Below are positions 1 to 8,915 of a stretch of DNA of 64,000 bases, one piece after another; positions within the stretch are counted from its first letter, which is position 1, and every line of letters starts with the position of its first letter. The notes below the pieces were generated by a model. That model made no database searches, was not told the DNA's origin, and saw nothing but the letters and a program-made list of their open reading frames with translations. Source of the stretch: an uncultured Rothia sp. (GTDB lineage: Bacteria; Actinomycetota; Actinomycetes; Actinomycetales; Micrococcaceae); contig CAMIIP010000001.1 in NCBI GenBank assembly GCA_946222285.1, forward strand, positions 272,766 to 336,765, in the 5' to 3' direction. The position numbers and the translations under genes are program-made.

Positions 1-776
1 TGGTTTTCGGCAGGGGTTACATCCTCTAACCAGAAAAGATCGTAGGGTTCTAGCGACTTACCCAGCTTCGCTGCCTGAATAGGAGTCATGCGATGGTGAC
101 CGTCGTGAAGCAGGGGCATCTCGGGGCCAAATTCGTTACGAACTGCCTCAAAAACGGTGGGTACGTGGCGCAGGTAGGCGCGGGTATCCCAGCTTTCTTC
201 AACGGGCTTCTGCCCCGGACGCGCGGGTTCGTGGTCGTAGCGGGAGGTCACGCCGTCCGCTCCTGCACCCTGCGATGCATTCGCTGAGGAAGCAACACCG
301 TAAACCGAGGGTAGTCCGGGAATACCGGTCTGCACACGAATAGCCTGGTAGCCCTCTTCCTGATGCTGACGAATAGAGTCAAAGAGCTCAGGGAAATCAG
401 CGCCGGATGCGTGACCGTAGCAGAGCAGACCGTCGCGCGATTTGCCGCCGAGTAGCTGGTAAAGGGGCATGCCCGCTACCTTTGCTTTAATGTCCCAGAG
501 GGCGGTGTCCACGGCGGCAATCGCTGCCATAGTGATGGGACCACGGCGCCAGTAGGCCCCACGGTAGAGGTACTGCCAGGTATCTTCAATCTGGTGGGCA
601 TCGCGCCCAATCAAAATCGGTACGACGTGTTCTTTGAGGTAGGCGGCAACGGCAAGTTCGCGGCCGTTAACGGTCGCATCGCCAAGGCCGGTGTACCCGT
701 CGTCGGTAGTGATACGCAGGGTCACAAAGTTGCGACCGGGACTGGTAACCAGTACTTCTGCCTTCTCAATTTTCAT
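1..776 (-). CDS. manD: Mannonate dehydratase, enolase superfamily (partial, 3' end outside window)
   Basis: Dehydrates D-mannonate to 2-keto-3-deoxygluconate, the step after fructuronate reductase in glucuronate breakdown. About 258 residues are visible, beginning [16 protein letters not shown]. The N-terminal capping domain of the mandelate racemase/enolase superfamily is clear, with the segment [20 protein letters not shown] at about residues 76-95. The start of the barrel follows, including [11 protein letters not shown] and LFWLEDVTP, where a metal-binding acid is expected. This is the ManD/RspA type, unrelated in fold to UxuA. The ATG at 774-776 is preceded by AAAGGAAATCCC on the minus strand. 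The gene is last in sight in the glucuronide cluster, downstream of uxuB and separated from it by repeat copy A. Some members of this family act poorly on mannonate, so the substrate is inferred from the neighbours; the family call is firm. Confidence 0.85.
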   Translation of the reverse strand, partial: MKIEKAEVLVTSPGRNFVTLRITTDDGYTGLGDATVNGRELAVAAYLKEHVVPILIGRDAHQIEDTWQYLYRGAYWRRGPITMAAIAAVDTALWDIKAKVAGMPLYQLLGGKSRDGLLCYGHASGADFPELFDSIRQHQEEGYQAIRVQTGIPGLPSVYGVASSANASQGAGADGVTSRYDHEPARPGQKPVEESWDTRAYLRHVPTVFEAVRNEFGPEMPLLHDGHHRMTPIQAAKLGKSLEPYDLFWLEDVTPAEN

Positions 777-865
777 GGGATTTCCTTTACTACTCAAGAG
801 ATTCACCGAAGGAAAATCTCTGGACTAAATTTTCAAAACCTAGGAGTTGAACGATTCGATGAGGG

Positions 866-1018
866 TTATTCATAAACTATCTACACCTCCACCCGGATAC
901 AGCGGGTGGCAAGCAATCCTTCTCGCCTGCTTCGCTAGCGCTCAGTAAGGCGATTCATGACAGACCCAACCAGCTTGCCACCCGCTGTATCCGACTGTCG
1001 GAAGCCGCTTATGAATAA
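866..1018. repeat. Family 1 inverted-repeat element, copy A
   Basis: The ends are perfect inverted repeats, TTATTCATAA (866-875) and TTATGAATAA (1009-1018). Inside lies a second perfect 20-bp inverted repeat, 895-914 with 973-992 (GGATACAGCGGGTGGCAAGC and its complement). No protein is encoded. It separates uxuB from manD, and its right end supplies the last residues and the stop codon of uxuB. The same ends occur at 11014, 18433 and 63947, so this looks like a MITE-like or palindromic mobile element. A transcript through it would form a strong hairpin between the two genes. Confidence 0.75.
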
Positions 1019-2406
1019 ATCTCGACGGCACTTGTGATGCCCTCAGTAAATGAGGCATTTTCGGCAAGTTCTGGGCTGACCAGTTTTAAGAGAGCCTGAA
1101 TCTGCCCTGCTTCATCATCAGTATTCTTCGCCTCATCAATCGCTTGCTGCTGGGAATCGTTGGCTGATTTTCCATTAAGTACCCGCCAAATCCAGCCAGA
1201 AATTGCCGTCACCGCACCGGGGACCGGACGTCCTGCTTCTAACTCTTTGAGAGCAACAGGTGCAATACGAACCCGCAGTTTTTGAAGGGAATCGCCGCCA
1301 ATCTGCTCCAGCTTGTGCTCAATATTGGGATTTTCAAACCGCTCAATCAGCGCGGCACGATAGGCGGGAACATCAAGGTCAGTGGAAAGATTATTTTCTG
1401 CCTCATCCCACCACTGTTCCACCTGAGCGCGTACCGCAGAATCGCCGATAGCTTGGGCAACAGTGTCATGACCCTTGATAGTGGCAAAGTTTGCCATGAG
1501 CGTGTGAGAACCGTTGAGCAACCAGAGTTTACGGTTCTCAAAAGGCTCTAAATCATCGGTAAAAATTGCTCCGGCCTTTTCCCAGGCGGGGCGACCTGCA
1601 GGAAATTCCCCCTCAATAATCCAGGAGGTGAAGGGCTCGGTAACCACCGGTGCGGCGTCGTCGAACCCGGTAAGTTCTGCGACTTTTTCGCGGTCTGCCT
1701 CAGTGGTGCGCGGGGTAATACGGTCAATGGAAGTGGAAGAAAAAGCTACGCTGTCTTTTACCCATCGGGCGAAATCTTCGCCCAGCCCGGAGGCGTAAGC
1801 GTTGATTGCCGACTGCGCCAGGTCACCGTTGCCGGGTAGATTATCGCAGGGTACGACGGCGATGGGGCCAGCACCAGCTTCTTGACGAGCTTTGAGAGCT
1901 GCGGTGAGGCGAGCTAGAGCGTTGGAGAGTTCGTCGAATCGCTCAGCTTTGAGCAGTTCAAGTTCGTGTTGCACGTCCTGTGAATCAAGATCAATTTCGC
2001 CGTTCGAGTTCGCGGCATAGCCGGCTTCTGTAATAGTTAGAGTGACGACGGAGGTCTCGGGGGCAGCGATAATTCGCTGAAGTTGATCGAGCTCGTTGGC
2101 TGCGTGAACCTCTGAGAGAGCCTTAATAAATTCTGGTTGATCTGATTCCGCCCCGCGAACCAGCAGGATGTAGAGACCGTCTTGGGGATTGAGCTTTTCT
2201 GCCATGTCGGCGCTTCGGCCGGTAAAGGCGGCGATGCCCCACTCCCCTGCCTCATCAACCTGTTCGGTGAACCAGGCCTGGTGGGCGCGGAAAAAGGCGC
2301 CTAAACCAATATGGACGATACGTACCGGACGCTTGATTGTGTCAGTTTCGGGATACCGTGCAGATAGGTTTGCTCGGTTGAGTGGTTCAACTGTCTGTGT
2401 TGACAT
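1009..2406 (-). CDS. uxuB: Fructuronate reductase (D-mannonate oxidoreductase)
   Basis: NADH-dependent reduction of D-fructuronate to D-mannonate in cytosolic glucuronate catabolism. The 465-residue product belongs to the mannitol dehydrogenase family: the Rossmann segment IVHIGLGAFFRAHQAWFTEQ lies near residues 30-50, and the catalytic region includes WLLNGSHTLMANFA. The length suits UxuB/mannitol dehydrogenases. The ATG at 2404-2406 is chosen because AGGAGA lies 8 nt upstream; an in-frame ATG at 2454 would place the operator inside the coding region. The gene has its own two operator-like palindromes just upstream. The last codons (IYS) and stop lie in the end of a family 1 repeat, so the native C-terminus may have been altered. 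The family includes mannitol and altronate dehydrogenases; uxaC and manD next door favour fructuronate. Confidence 0.88.
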   Translation of the reverse strand: MSTQTVEPLNRANLSARYPETDTIKRPVRIVHIGLGAFFRAHQAWFTEQVDEAGEWGIAAFTGRSADMAEKLNPQDGLYILLVRGAESDQPEFIKALSEVHAANELDQLQRIIAAPETSVVTLTITEAGYAANSNGEIDLDSQDVQHELELLKAERFDELSNALARLTAALKARQEAGAGPIAVVPCDNLPGNGDLAQSAINAYASGLGEDFARWVKDSVAFSSTSIDRITPRTTEADREKVAELTGFDDAAPVVTEPFTSWIIEGEFPAGRPAWEKAGAIFTDDLEPFENRKLWLLNGSHTLMANFATIKGHDTVAQAIGDSAVRAQVEQWWDEAENNLSTDLDVPAYRAALIERFENPNIEHKLEQIGGDSLQKLRVRIAPVALKELEAGRPVPGAVTAISGWIWRVLNGKSANDSQQQAIDEAKNTDDEAGQIQALLKLVSPELAENASFTEGITSAVEIYS

Positions 2407-2436
2407 GCTGATTTCTCCTGACGGTTCTAAAAGTAG

Positions 2437-2492
2437 TTGGCAACCGCTTGCCAACTAGATTCACTCTACTCGCATTGGCAACCGATTGCCAA
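2437..2492. promoter_or_regulatory. Paired LacI-type operators before uxuB
   Basis: Two 18-bp palindromes, TTGGCAACCGCTTGCCAA at 2437-2454 and TTGGCAACCGATTGCCAA at 2475-2492, share the central CG expected of LacI-family operators. They are 38 bp apart centre to centre, upstream of the uxuB start. Near-identical sites lie upstream of the transporter gene at about 8771-8833, so the LacI regulator at 4176-5204 probably controls both promoters. Confidence 0.8.
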
Positions 2493-2579
2493 GAGGTTTG
2501 AAGTACTAAGTTTTAAAGAAAGTAGAGACTGTCTGTATGGTTCAGAAATGGCCAGAAAAGTAGATTGCTTCTTTTGCGG

Positions 2580-2648
2580 AGTTTGTACCAGTTTGGCTGC
2601 CCTGTACCAGAAAAATACGAGTACAGTTCAGGGAAACTGGTACAAACT
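2580..2648. repeat. Family 2 inverted-repeat element, copy 1 (69 bp)
   Basis: A perfect 15-bp inverted repeat, AGTTTGTACCAGTTT at 2580-2594 and its complement at 2634-2648, encloses a partly palindromic centre (CCCTG with CAGGG). It lies between the 3' end of uxaC and the uxuB operators. Two more elements of 71 bp with the same ends lie at 62060 and 62999. No coding capacity is seen. Confidence 0.7.
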
Positions 2649-2711
2649 TTTTAACACTCAAAATTCCGCTTCAGGTTTGCTCTCACTGTCGCAAATCGCC
2701 AGATGTAACCT

Positions 2712-4124
2712 CTAGTCCAGCTTAAAGACACGCTTAGGCTGGTCCACCGTCAACTCTCGAGCGATTCGCTCCGCCGAGCTCAACTGCAACCGACCCTCCA
2801 CCACATAACGGGCAAGGAAAGCTGCATCCACACGTCGTGCCATATCGTGCCGGGCGGGAATGGATAGAAAGGCGCGAGTATCGTCAATGAATCCTGAACC
2901 ACGAGTGAAACCAGCGGTTTCGGTGATGGCCGAGCGGTAGCGGGTAATCGCATCGGGGGCGTCGATGAACCACCAGGGCGCACCCACAAAAACGCTGGGA
3001 TAGAAGCCGGCCAGCGGTGCCAGCTCTCGCGAGTAAATCGTCTCGTCAATGCCGAAAAGCACCAGGTGCAGGTTCTTATCCATACCCACTTTTTCAAGCA
3101 AAGGGCGTAGATTGCGGGTGTACTCGATCGCCAAAGGAATATCGTGACCGGTATCAGGGCCAAACTTCTCGAAGGTCTCCGAGGAGTGATTGCGGTACAC
3201 GCCGGGATGAACCGTCATGACCAAACCGTCTTCGGCACTGAACTCAGCACAGCGAAGCAACATGGCGCCGGTGAACTCGCGAGCGCCAGCGGCGTCCAGT
3301 TCCCCCTTCAGAGCCTTAGATAGCAGGGATCCCAGCTCGTCATCGGAAATATCGGCGGTGTAAGGGGTAAGGACGCCGTGGTCGGCAGAGACTGCCCCAT
3401 GCTCGATAAACTGGGCGCGAGAGGCGCGCAAAGCTTCCAAATAACCCTGCACGTCATCAGCAGGTTTGTCCACGGTGGCGTTGAGTTTCTCCATCAAAGC
3501 GGCAAAGTTTGGCTTGGTGGGGTCGAGGTACTGGTCCGGGCGCCAAGTAGGCAAGACTCGACCGTTTAGTTCACCGCGCTGATACAACTCTGCCAACTGA
3601 GCATGTTCTTCCAGCGAATCCAGTGGGTCATCGGTGGTTGCCATCACTTCAATATCAAAAGACTTGAAGAGCTGGCGCGGTTTGAATTCTTCGGTGGCAA
3701 GCCGTGCTGCAATCTTGTCGTAGATAGCATCGGCAGTTTCGGCAGAGGGCTCTACGTCAATATCAAAGAGAGTCACGAATTCATGCGTTAGCCAATAGCC
3801 TGAGGCGGTTCCCTCTAAAACATGCCAGTTCTCGCAGAGCAGTTTCCACGCCGAACGAGGTTCCACCGCAGCAGCAGTACCCACTCCCAGCTCTGCAAGA
3901 TCAACGCCGTTTGCATTGAGCATGCGAAACACATAATGATCGAAAGTGATAAAGAGGTGAGAGGGGTCAGAGAAATGTTCGTTCTCCAACAGAAGTGAAG
4001 GAGCTACGTGCCCATGCGGAGAGATAATCGGCAAATCAGCGATTTCGGAGTAGAGTCCGCGCGCGATTTCTCGCGTTTTGGGGTCGGCTGGAAACAGTCG
4101 ATCAGAATCGAGTGAAAATGACAT
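2712..4124 (-). CDS. uxaC: Glucuronate isomerase
   Basis: Isomerises D-glucuronate to D-fructuronate, the first intracellular step after beta-glucuronidase releases glucuronate. The 470-residue length is that of UxaC, a divergent amidohydrolase-superfamily enzyme. The conserved metal-site segment ISPHGHVAP lies at about residues 34-42, with the typical GSGFIDDTRAFLSIPARHD motif near the C-terminus. The ATG at 4122-4124 follows AAAGGA on the minus strand; an upstream in-frame start would add a nonconserved extension. It lies 51 nt downstream of the regulator gene and upstream of the uxuB operator region, so it is probably cotranscribed with uidB-uidA-regulator. Confidence 0.93.
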   Translation of the reverse strand: MSFSLDSDRLFPADPKTREIARGLYSEIADLPIISPHGHVAPSLLLENEHFSDPSHLFITFDHYVFRMLNANGVDLAELGVGTAAAVEPRSAWKLLCENWHVLEGTASGYWLTHEFVTLFDIDVEPSAETADAIYDKIAARLATEEFKPRQLFKSFDIEVMATTDDPLDSLEEHAQLAELYQRGELNGRVLPTWRPDQYLDPTKPNFAALMEKLNATVDKPADDVQGYLEALRASRAQFIEHGAVSADHGVLTPYTADISDDELGSLLSKALKGELDAAGAREFTGAMLLRCAEFSAEDGLVMTVHPGVYRNHSSETFEKFGPDTGHDIPLAIEYTRNLRPLLEKVGMDKNLHLVLFGIDETIYSRELAPLAGFYPSVFVGAPWWFIDAPDAITRYRSAITETAGFTRGSGFIDDTRAFLSIPARHDMARRVDAAFLARYVVEGRLQLSSAERIARELTVDQPKRVFKLD

Positions 4125-4175
4125 ATTCGTGTCCTTTACCGTGTTGTGCCGTCGCAAAGAGTGCTTCGGCTTGAG

Positions 4176-5204
4176 CTATTGGTTCGACGCCGGTCCCACA
4201 GAATTTCTTATCACTAAGGTAGAGGGGAAGGGCGCGAAGTCGGTGAATTCTTCACCGTCGAGTTTTTGAAGAATGAGCTGGACTGCTGCCTCGCCCATTT
4301 CGCTGGATTTGGCTTGGATAGTGGTGAGCGACGGCGTGGTGAAATCTGAGCCAAAGATATTATCGAATCCAGCGATAGAGAGATCTGCAGGAATCTCAAA
4401 ACCTTGATTTTGAGCTTCTTGCATGAGTCCGATAGCCATGACGTCGTTGTAGGCGATCACTGCGCTAGCGCCGCTTTCTCTCACCTGAGGTAGAGCTGCT
4501 CGGCCGCCGTCTTGCTGAGGAGAAAAGGGGCCAAGTTTTGAGAGTTTGATTCCTAGCTTCTCTGCGGCAAAGGAAATAATCTCCCACCTGCGCTGATTGG
4601 CCCAGGAGTATGGGGGGCCTTCAAGGTAGGCCACATGGGCGTGACCGTTTTGGCGCAGGTGTTCCAAAAGCTCTGTTACTGCCACAGTAGAGTCTGAGAC
4701 GACGCTCTGCAGACCCTCAATCTGACTGTTAATAAGCACTGTGGGAACCTTTGCAGCGGTTTCTGCTAGCCCCTCTCCCCTGGTTCGGGTAGAGCCGAGA
4801 ATGATGCCGTCTACGCTAGGAATAAGCTGATCGAGTTTAGTCATTTCCAGCTCGGCGTCCTCCCAGAATTCTGAAATAACCAGGGTATAACCTGCCCGTT
4901 CTGCCGCCGATTCAGCCCCGCGGATAGTTCCGAAGACCACCGGGTTCGTAATATCAGCGACCAGCAAGGCAAGGGTTCGGGTACGCCCCGAGGGGAGCGC
5001 ACGTGCCGCCGGGTTTGCCCGGTAACCGAGTTCTTCGGCGGCACGCACTATGCGCTGTTCCGTTGCGGCGCTGAGCCGCCCCGGCTTGTGTAGGGCACGC
5101 GAAGCAGTGGATGGACTCACGCCGGCAAACTGGGCAACATCATAAATAGTAATGCGGCCATTCTTTCGGCTTTTACCGGCTTCAGCCCGGTCCAACTTAC
5201 TCAC
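4176..5204 (-). CDS. LacI-family regulator of the glucuronide cluster
   Basis: A repressor with an N-terminal LacI helix-turn-helix (ITIYDVAQFAGVSPSTASRA at about residues 17-36), hinge region and periplasmic-binding-protein-like effector domain ending near residue 342. GTG at 5202-5204 is preferred because AGGAGC lies just upstream and the gene then begins after uidA instead of overlapping it. The coding frame stays open upstream into uidA, so longer starts cannot be formally excluded. It sits inside the operon between uidA and uxaC. The operator pairs upstream of uidB and uxuB are the natural targets, with glucuronate, fructuronate or a glucuronide as possible inducer. The role is inferred from position and operator symmetry. 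Confidence 0.9.
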   Translation of the reverse strand: MSKLDRAEAGKSRKNGRITIYDVAQFAGVSPSTASRALHKPGRLSAATEQRIVRAAEELGYRANPAARALPSGRTRTLALLVADITNPVVFGTIRGAESAAERAGYTLVISEFWEDAELEMTKLDQLIPSVDGIILGSTRTRGEGLAETAAKVPTVLINSQIEGLQSVVSDSTVAVTELLEHLRQNGHAHVAYLEGPPYSWANQRRWEIISFAAEKLGIKLSKLGPFSPQQDGGRAALPQVRESGASAVIAYNDVMAIGLMQEAQNQGFEIPADLSIAGFDNIFGSDFTTPSLTTIQAKSSEMGEAAVQLILQKLDGEEFTDFAPFPSTLVIRNSVGPASNQ

Positions 5205-5226
5205 GTCGTCTGCTCCTACTGATGTT

Positions 5227-7047
5227 CTATTCCTGCAGATTGCTGTTCTTTTTCGCCCAGCGCTCACGCAACTGATGAGCAACGGCTTTGGGCTGGCGCT
5301 GGCGGGTAAACGCGCCCTTCTTATTGCCGTCAATGCGAATGAATCCGCGCGAGGTTTGGAAGTCTGCGAAGTTCCACATCTGCTCACCCACTACCGAGTC
5401 GTATTCATCGAAAACATCTGAATACATTTGAATAAATGCCTGCTGATATTCTTCGGTGAACATAGCCCCGTACTGTGAATGTAGTCCAGCAACGGTATCT
5501 GCACCGTATTCGGTGAAGATGATGGGTTTGTTCGCTGCCTGCCAACCCTCGATTTCTTCTTTGAGTGCAATGCGTGCATTCTCTAAATCTCCGGGCTGAA
5601 CATACCAACCATAGTAGCGGTTGAGCATGAGAACGTCGCTGTGCTGGGCGAGTCGGCACACATCGGGGGTAGAGTACATCACTGATACGAAGCCTACTGG
5701 ACGGGTTGGGTCGAGCTTCTTTGCCAGTTCGAAGAGGGGCTTGAAGTAATTTTCTGATTCTTTCGAATCGCTCTCGGGCTCGTTGGTGATAGACCAGATG
5801 ACCACGCTGGGGCGGTTAAAATCGCGGTCAATCAGCTCTTCGATGTGGGTAGCGTGAACTTTCTGGGTTTCTTCACCAATGTAGTTGGCATCTTCGCCGA
5901 AGAAATTCCCAATTTCACGACCGACCAGGGTTGCCGCAACCATGGAGTTCATGCCCACTGCTGCGGTTTCGTCGATGACAACGATGCCGTGTTCATCGCA
6001 GTAATCCATAATCTGATCTGAGTAGGGATAGTGCGAGGTACGCAGGGAGTTAGCGTTAATCCAGTCCAGGGTTTTGAAGTCCTGAATCATGTGGGCGTTG
6101 GAGTGACCCTTACCGATGGTGTCGTGGTCTTCGTGCATACCGAAACCGGTGAAGTAGAAGGGCTTGCCGTTGATGAGAAATTCTTGACCGCGAACTTCAA
6201 CGGTACGAATACCCACACGCTCGATGTACTCGTCGAGGGTACCTTCGCCGTCCTGAATGGTTACGATGAAGTCATAGAGTCCGCCTTTTCCGGGAGTCCA
6301 CAGCTCGGCGTTCTCAACGGTAATGGTACCTTCTGCACCCTCGGCGCTAGCTACCTCTTTGCCGTTTTTACGGACAGAGATTTTAACGATAGCTTTCTCT
6401 GCTTTTTCGCCGGCAATCTCAGTAGTGTATTTCAGGGTACCGGTCACGTTTTCGGCGGTGGCATCACCCTCGATGCCGGGGATTACCTTGAGATTTTCCA
6501 AGTAGGTCTTGTTGGTGGCAACCAGTTCAACAGAGCGGTGGATACCGGCGTAGTTGAAGAAGTCGTGCATGTAGCGCTGGCGAGGGCCAGCAGGTGTTTC
6601 TTCAACGAATCCCGGAGGAATAGACTGCCAGGTCAGTCGATTATCTACCAAAGCGGTGATGAGCAATTCTTCACCAGCAGTTGCCAGTTCGGTGATGTCG
6701 GCTTCGAAGGGTAGATAGCCGCCTTCGTGGCTAGCTACCTCGGTGCCGTTGACCCAAATGGTTGCACGGTGAGTGGCCGAACCGAAGCGCAGAACAATCC
6801 GCTTACCCTCCCAGGTAGCCGGTACACGTACCGAGCGCTGGTAGTAGACATCGCCAATATGGTCATGCAGGTCAAGACCTGGAACAAGATCATTGTAAGA
6901 CGACGGTACGGGCATCTGATCTGCCTGCGCAAGAGGAGCGGCGAACCATTTCTCCGCGCGTCCGGAACCTTCCTTATCTGCTTTGAAATCCCACAGACCG
7001 TCAAGGTTCTTGATTTCTCGGGTTGAGCTTTCGCGCTGGATGAGCAT
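5227..7047 (-). CDS. uidA: Beta-glucuronidase, glycoside hydrolase family 2
   Basis: Hydrolyses beta-D-glucuronides to glucuronate and aglycone in the cytoplasm. The 606 residues match the E. coli UidA length and three-domain GH2 layout: sugar-binding jelly roll, immunoglobulin-like domain, then TIM barrel. Active-site landmarks are SLRTSHYPYSDQIMDYCDEH, the acid/base Glu in WSITNEPES (about residue 412) and the nucleophile Glu in FTEYGADT (about residue 504). The NKKG motif that recognises the sugar carboxylate is present as DGNKKGAFTR, which separates it from beta-galactosidases. There is no signal peptide. A GGGAGA site precedes the ATG. It follows the transporter gene by 53 nt and precedes the regulator by 22 nt. 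Confidence 0.96.
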   Translation of the reverse strand: MLIQRESSTREIKNLDGLWDFKADKEGSGRAEKWFAAPLAQADQMPVPSSYNDLVPGLDLHDHIGDVYYQRSVRVPATWEGKRIVLRFGSATHRATIWVNGTEVASHEGGYLPFEADITELATAGEELLITALVDNRLTWQSIPPGFVEETPAGPRQRYMHDFFNYAGIHRSVELVATNKTYLENLKVIPGIEGDATAENVTGTLKYTTEIAGEKAEKAIVKISVRKNGKEVASAEGAEGTITVENAELWTPGKGGLYDFIVTIQDGEGTLDEYIERVGIRTVEVRGQEFLINGKPFYFTGFGMHEDHDTIGKGHSNAHMIQDFKTLDWINANSLRTSHYPYSDQIMDYCDEHGIVVIDETAAVGMNSMVAATLVGREIGNFFGEDANYIGEETQKVHATHIEELIDRDFNRPSVVIWSITNEPESDSKESENYFKPLFELAKKLDPTRPVGFVSVMYSTPDVCRLAQHSDVLMLNRYYGWYVQPGDLENARIALKEEIEGWQAANKPIIFTEYGADTVAGLHSQYGAMFTEEYQQAFIQMYSDVFDEYDSVVGEQMWNFADFQTSRGFIRIDGNKKGAFTRQRQPKAVAHQLRERWAKKNSNLQE

Positions 7048-7100
7048 ATTGAGTCTCCCTTTTCAATAGATATCTAGAAATAGCGGTTTATTGACAGGTA

Positions 7101-8672
7101 TTAGTCTTTAGATTTTGATGTTGGATCCACGATATTAATACGTGACTCTTCCGATCCCAGGATTCGGTTAGCCTGGGTATCGGTGGGATAGGGCATTTCT
7201 TTCCCCTCTGTCCCTTGCGGATCTGAGCGCTTAAGACTCTCACTGATTCCTGCCTTAGCGAAAGCCGCGTGGCGAACATCGAGTTCTTTAACGATGCTAG
7301 CGTGGCGCTTTTCGTTGATGGGGAACCACCAGATTAAAGCGGCACCGGCAAAGAAGAGAATGGCAGGAATCAAAGCTGTTGCCAGGCGAATACCGTGAAT
7401 AGTTTCATCAGTCTGCTGTGCCAGAGTGCCATCGTAGTTGAACCAGCCGATAATCTGTAGACCCAGGAAGCCACCGAGTGACTGAGCAAGTTTACGAGCG
7501 AAGGAGAAGAATGCGTAGGTGGTACCTTCTGTGCGTAGTCCACCTTTGAGTTCACCGTATTCGATGGTGTCTGCTTCAAGGTTCCAGACAATGAGGTTGA
7601 CGATATTGGACATACCAAGAATGAAGTAGGCAATAGCCGCGTAAATGTAAGCACCTTCAGGAGCGAAGTAAAGCATGACGGAACCGATACCGGCGATGGC
7701 TGCAGCACCCGAGAAAATTCCTCGCTTACCAATACGTTTGACAAGCGCAGGAATAAGCCCACCAAAAATCAACACCGGAAGTGAAAGCATGAGCGTGGAC
7801 CAGCCCTGGAAGCCTGCGTTGCCTAGAACATCGCGGTTAAAATAAAGTGCCATGCCCATCATTCCAAAGGAACCCGTCAGCACGACTACCGAAACAATGC
7901 AGAGTTTGATGAGCGCGTCATTCTTCAAAATAACTTTGAAAGCATCTTTGAAGTTCACCTGTTCAACGGTGCGATAAACGCGCTCTTTTGCGGTCATCAC
8001 CGTGAAAATATAGAAAACAATAGCGATAATTCCCAGAATAACCACAATCATCGTGAATGAACTCTGCAGAGCATCCGGATCTCCCTTGTGTTTTTGCGCC
8101 ATAGGAGCAATGAGGAAGGCTAGGGCAATCTGCATGATGGTTGAGCCCACGCTACGGAAGGTCGCTAGGCGGGAACGCTCGTTGGATTGCTGAGTCATTG
8201 CAGCGGCCAAGGAGCCGTAAGGAATGTTCACCAGGGTGTAGAAAACTGAGCCGACCAGGAAGTAGAAGCCTACTCCCCACCAGAAGGCGGCGTCGGTACC
8301 GCGCATTGAGGCTGGCATAGAGAAGAGCAGGACGGCGGAAACTACCAGCGGTACCGAAAAGATGAGGATGAAGGGACGGAATTTACCCCATTTGGTCTGT
8401 GTCCTATCTACCACCGATCCGGCTGCGATATCTGTAAAACCGTCAATAAATCGCATAACCAGGAAAATAGTTCCTACCATCGCAGGAGAGATACCAGCAA
8501 CGTCTGTAAAATACAGCGGCAGAAAGGAAAGAACCAGACTGAACACCATATTGTTCGCCATGTCGCCAGCACCGTAACCGAAGTATGAGAGCAGCGGCAG
8601 CTTTCCGCCTTTAGTCAGGCTTGGGGCAGGTTTATCTTGAGGAATCTTCGCAGACGACGATGTCTGAGCCAT
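7101..8672 (-). CDS. uidB: GPH-family glucuronide:cation symporter
   Basis: A 523-residue integral membrane protein of the glycoside-pentoside-hexuronide family (MFS fold, about 12 helices), likely importing beta-glucuronides with a cation. The family motif is visible early as MRFIDGFTDIAAGSVVDRTQ followed by TKWGKFRPFI, and the second half holds the typical LEADTIEYGELKGGLRTEGT segment. The N-terminus (about 25 residues) and C-terminus (about 60 residues) are hydrophilic. It is the first gene of the minus-strand operon, directly behind the operator pair at 8771-8833; AAAGGAACAATCA precedes the ATG. The substrate is inferred from the adjacent beta-glucuronidase. Confidence 0.9.
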   Translation of the reverse strand: MAQTSSSAKIPQDKPAPSLTKGGKLPLLSYFGYGAGDMANNMVFSLVLSFLPLYFTDVAGISPAMVGTIFLVMRFIDGFTDIAAGSVVDRTQTKWGKFRPFILIFSVPLVVSAVLLFSMPASMRGTDAAFWWGVGFYFLVGSVFYTLVNIPYGSLAAAMTQQSNERSRLATFRSVGSTIMQIALAFLIAPMAQKHKGDPDALQSSFTMIVVILGIIAIVFYIFTVMTAKERVYRTVEQVNFKDAFKVILKNDALIKLCIVSVVVLTGSFGMMGMALYFNRDVLGNAGFQGWSTLMLSLPVLIFGGLIPALVKRIGKRGIFSGAAAIAGIGSVMLYFAPEGAYIYAAIAYFILGMSNIVNLIVWNLEADTIEYGELKGGLRTEGTTYAFFSFARKLAQSLGGFLGLQIIGWFNYDGTLAQQTDETIHGIRLATALIPAILFFAGAALIWWFPINEKRHASIVKELDVRHAAFAKAGISESLKRSDPQGTEGKEMPYPTDTQANRILGSEESRINIVDPTSKSKD

Positions 8673-8770
8673 TGATTGTTCCTTTACCGTTCAAAGTTCG
8701 CGCAGGAACTTTTGGGTCGAGCCGAAGGTGAAGCGCTTCGGCGGGGCAGCCCTGGATGATTCTGCACACC

Positions 8771-8833
8771 GTGCAACCGGTTGCCAAATTATTGATGCAA
8801 TTCACACTACCCTTTTGGCAACCGATTGCACAA
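8771..8833. promoter_or_regulatory. Paired LacI-type operators before uidB
   Basis: Two palindromes matching those at uxuB: GTGCAACCGGTTGCCAA (8771-8787) and TTGGCAACCGATTGCACAA (8815-8833). Their centres are about 45 bp apart. They lie about 100 bp upstream of the transporter start and 80-140 bp upstream of ogt on the other strand, so they mark the regulated promoter of the glucuronide operon. Confidence 0.8.
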
Positions 8834-8915
8834 GGTGTTTCTAGAACATTAAATTTCCTATCTGCGCATACACTGAAACTAGCTGTTTTTCATATAACAA
8901 CCGAATTGAGCACCA

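Noticed and set aside
6031..6714. A 227-codon open frame antisense to uidA
   Set aside because: It lies wholly inside the well-supported beta-glucuronidase gene on the other strand, has no ribosome site and no family resemblance.
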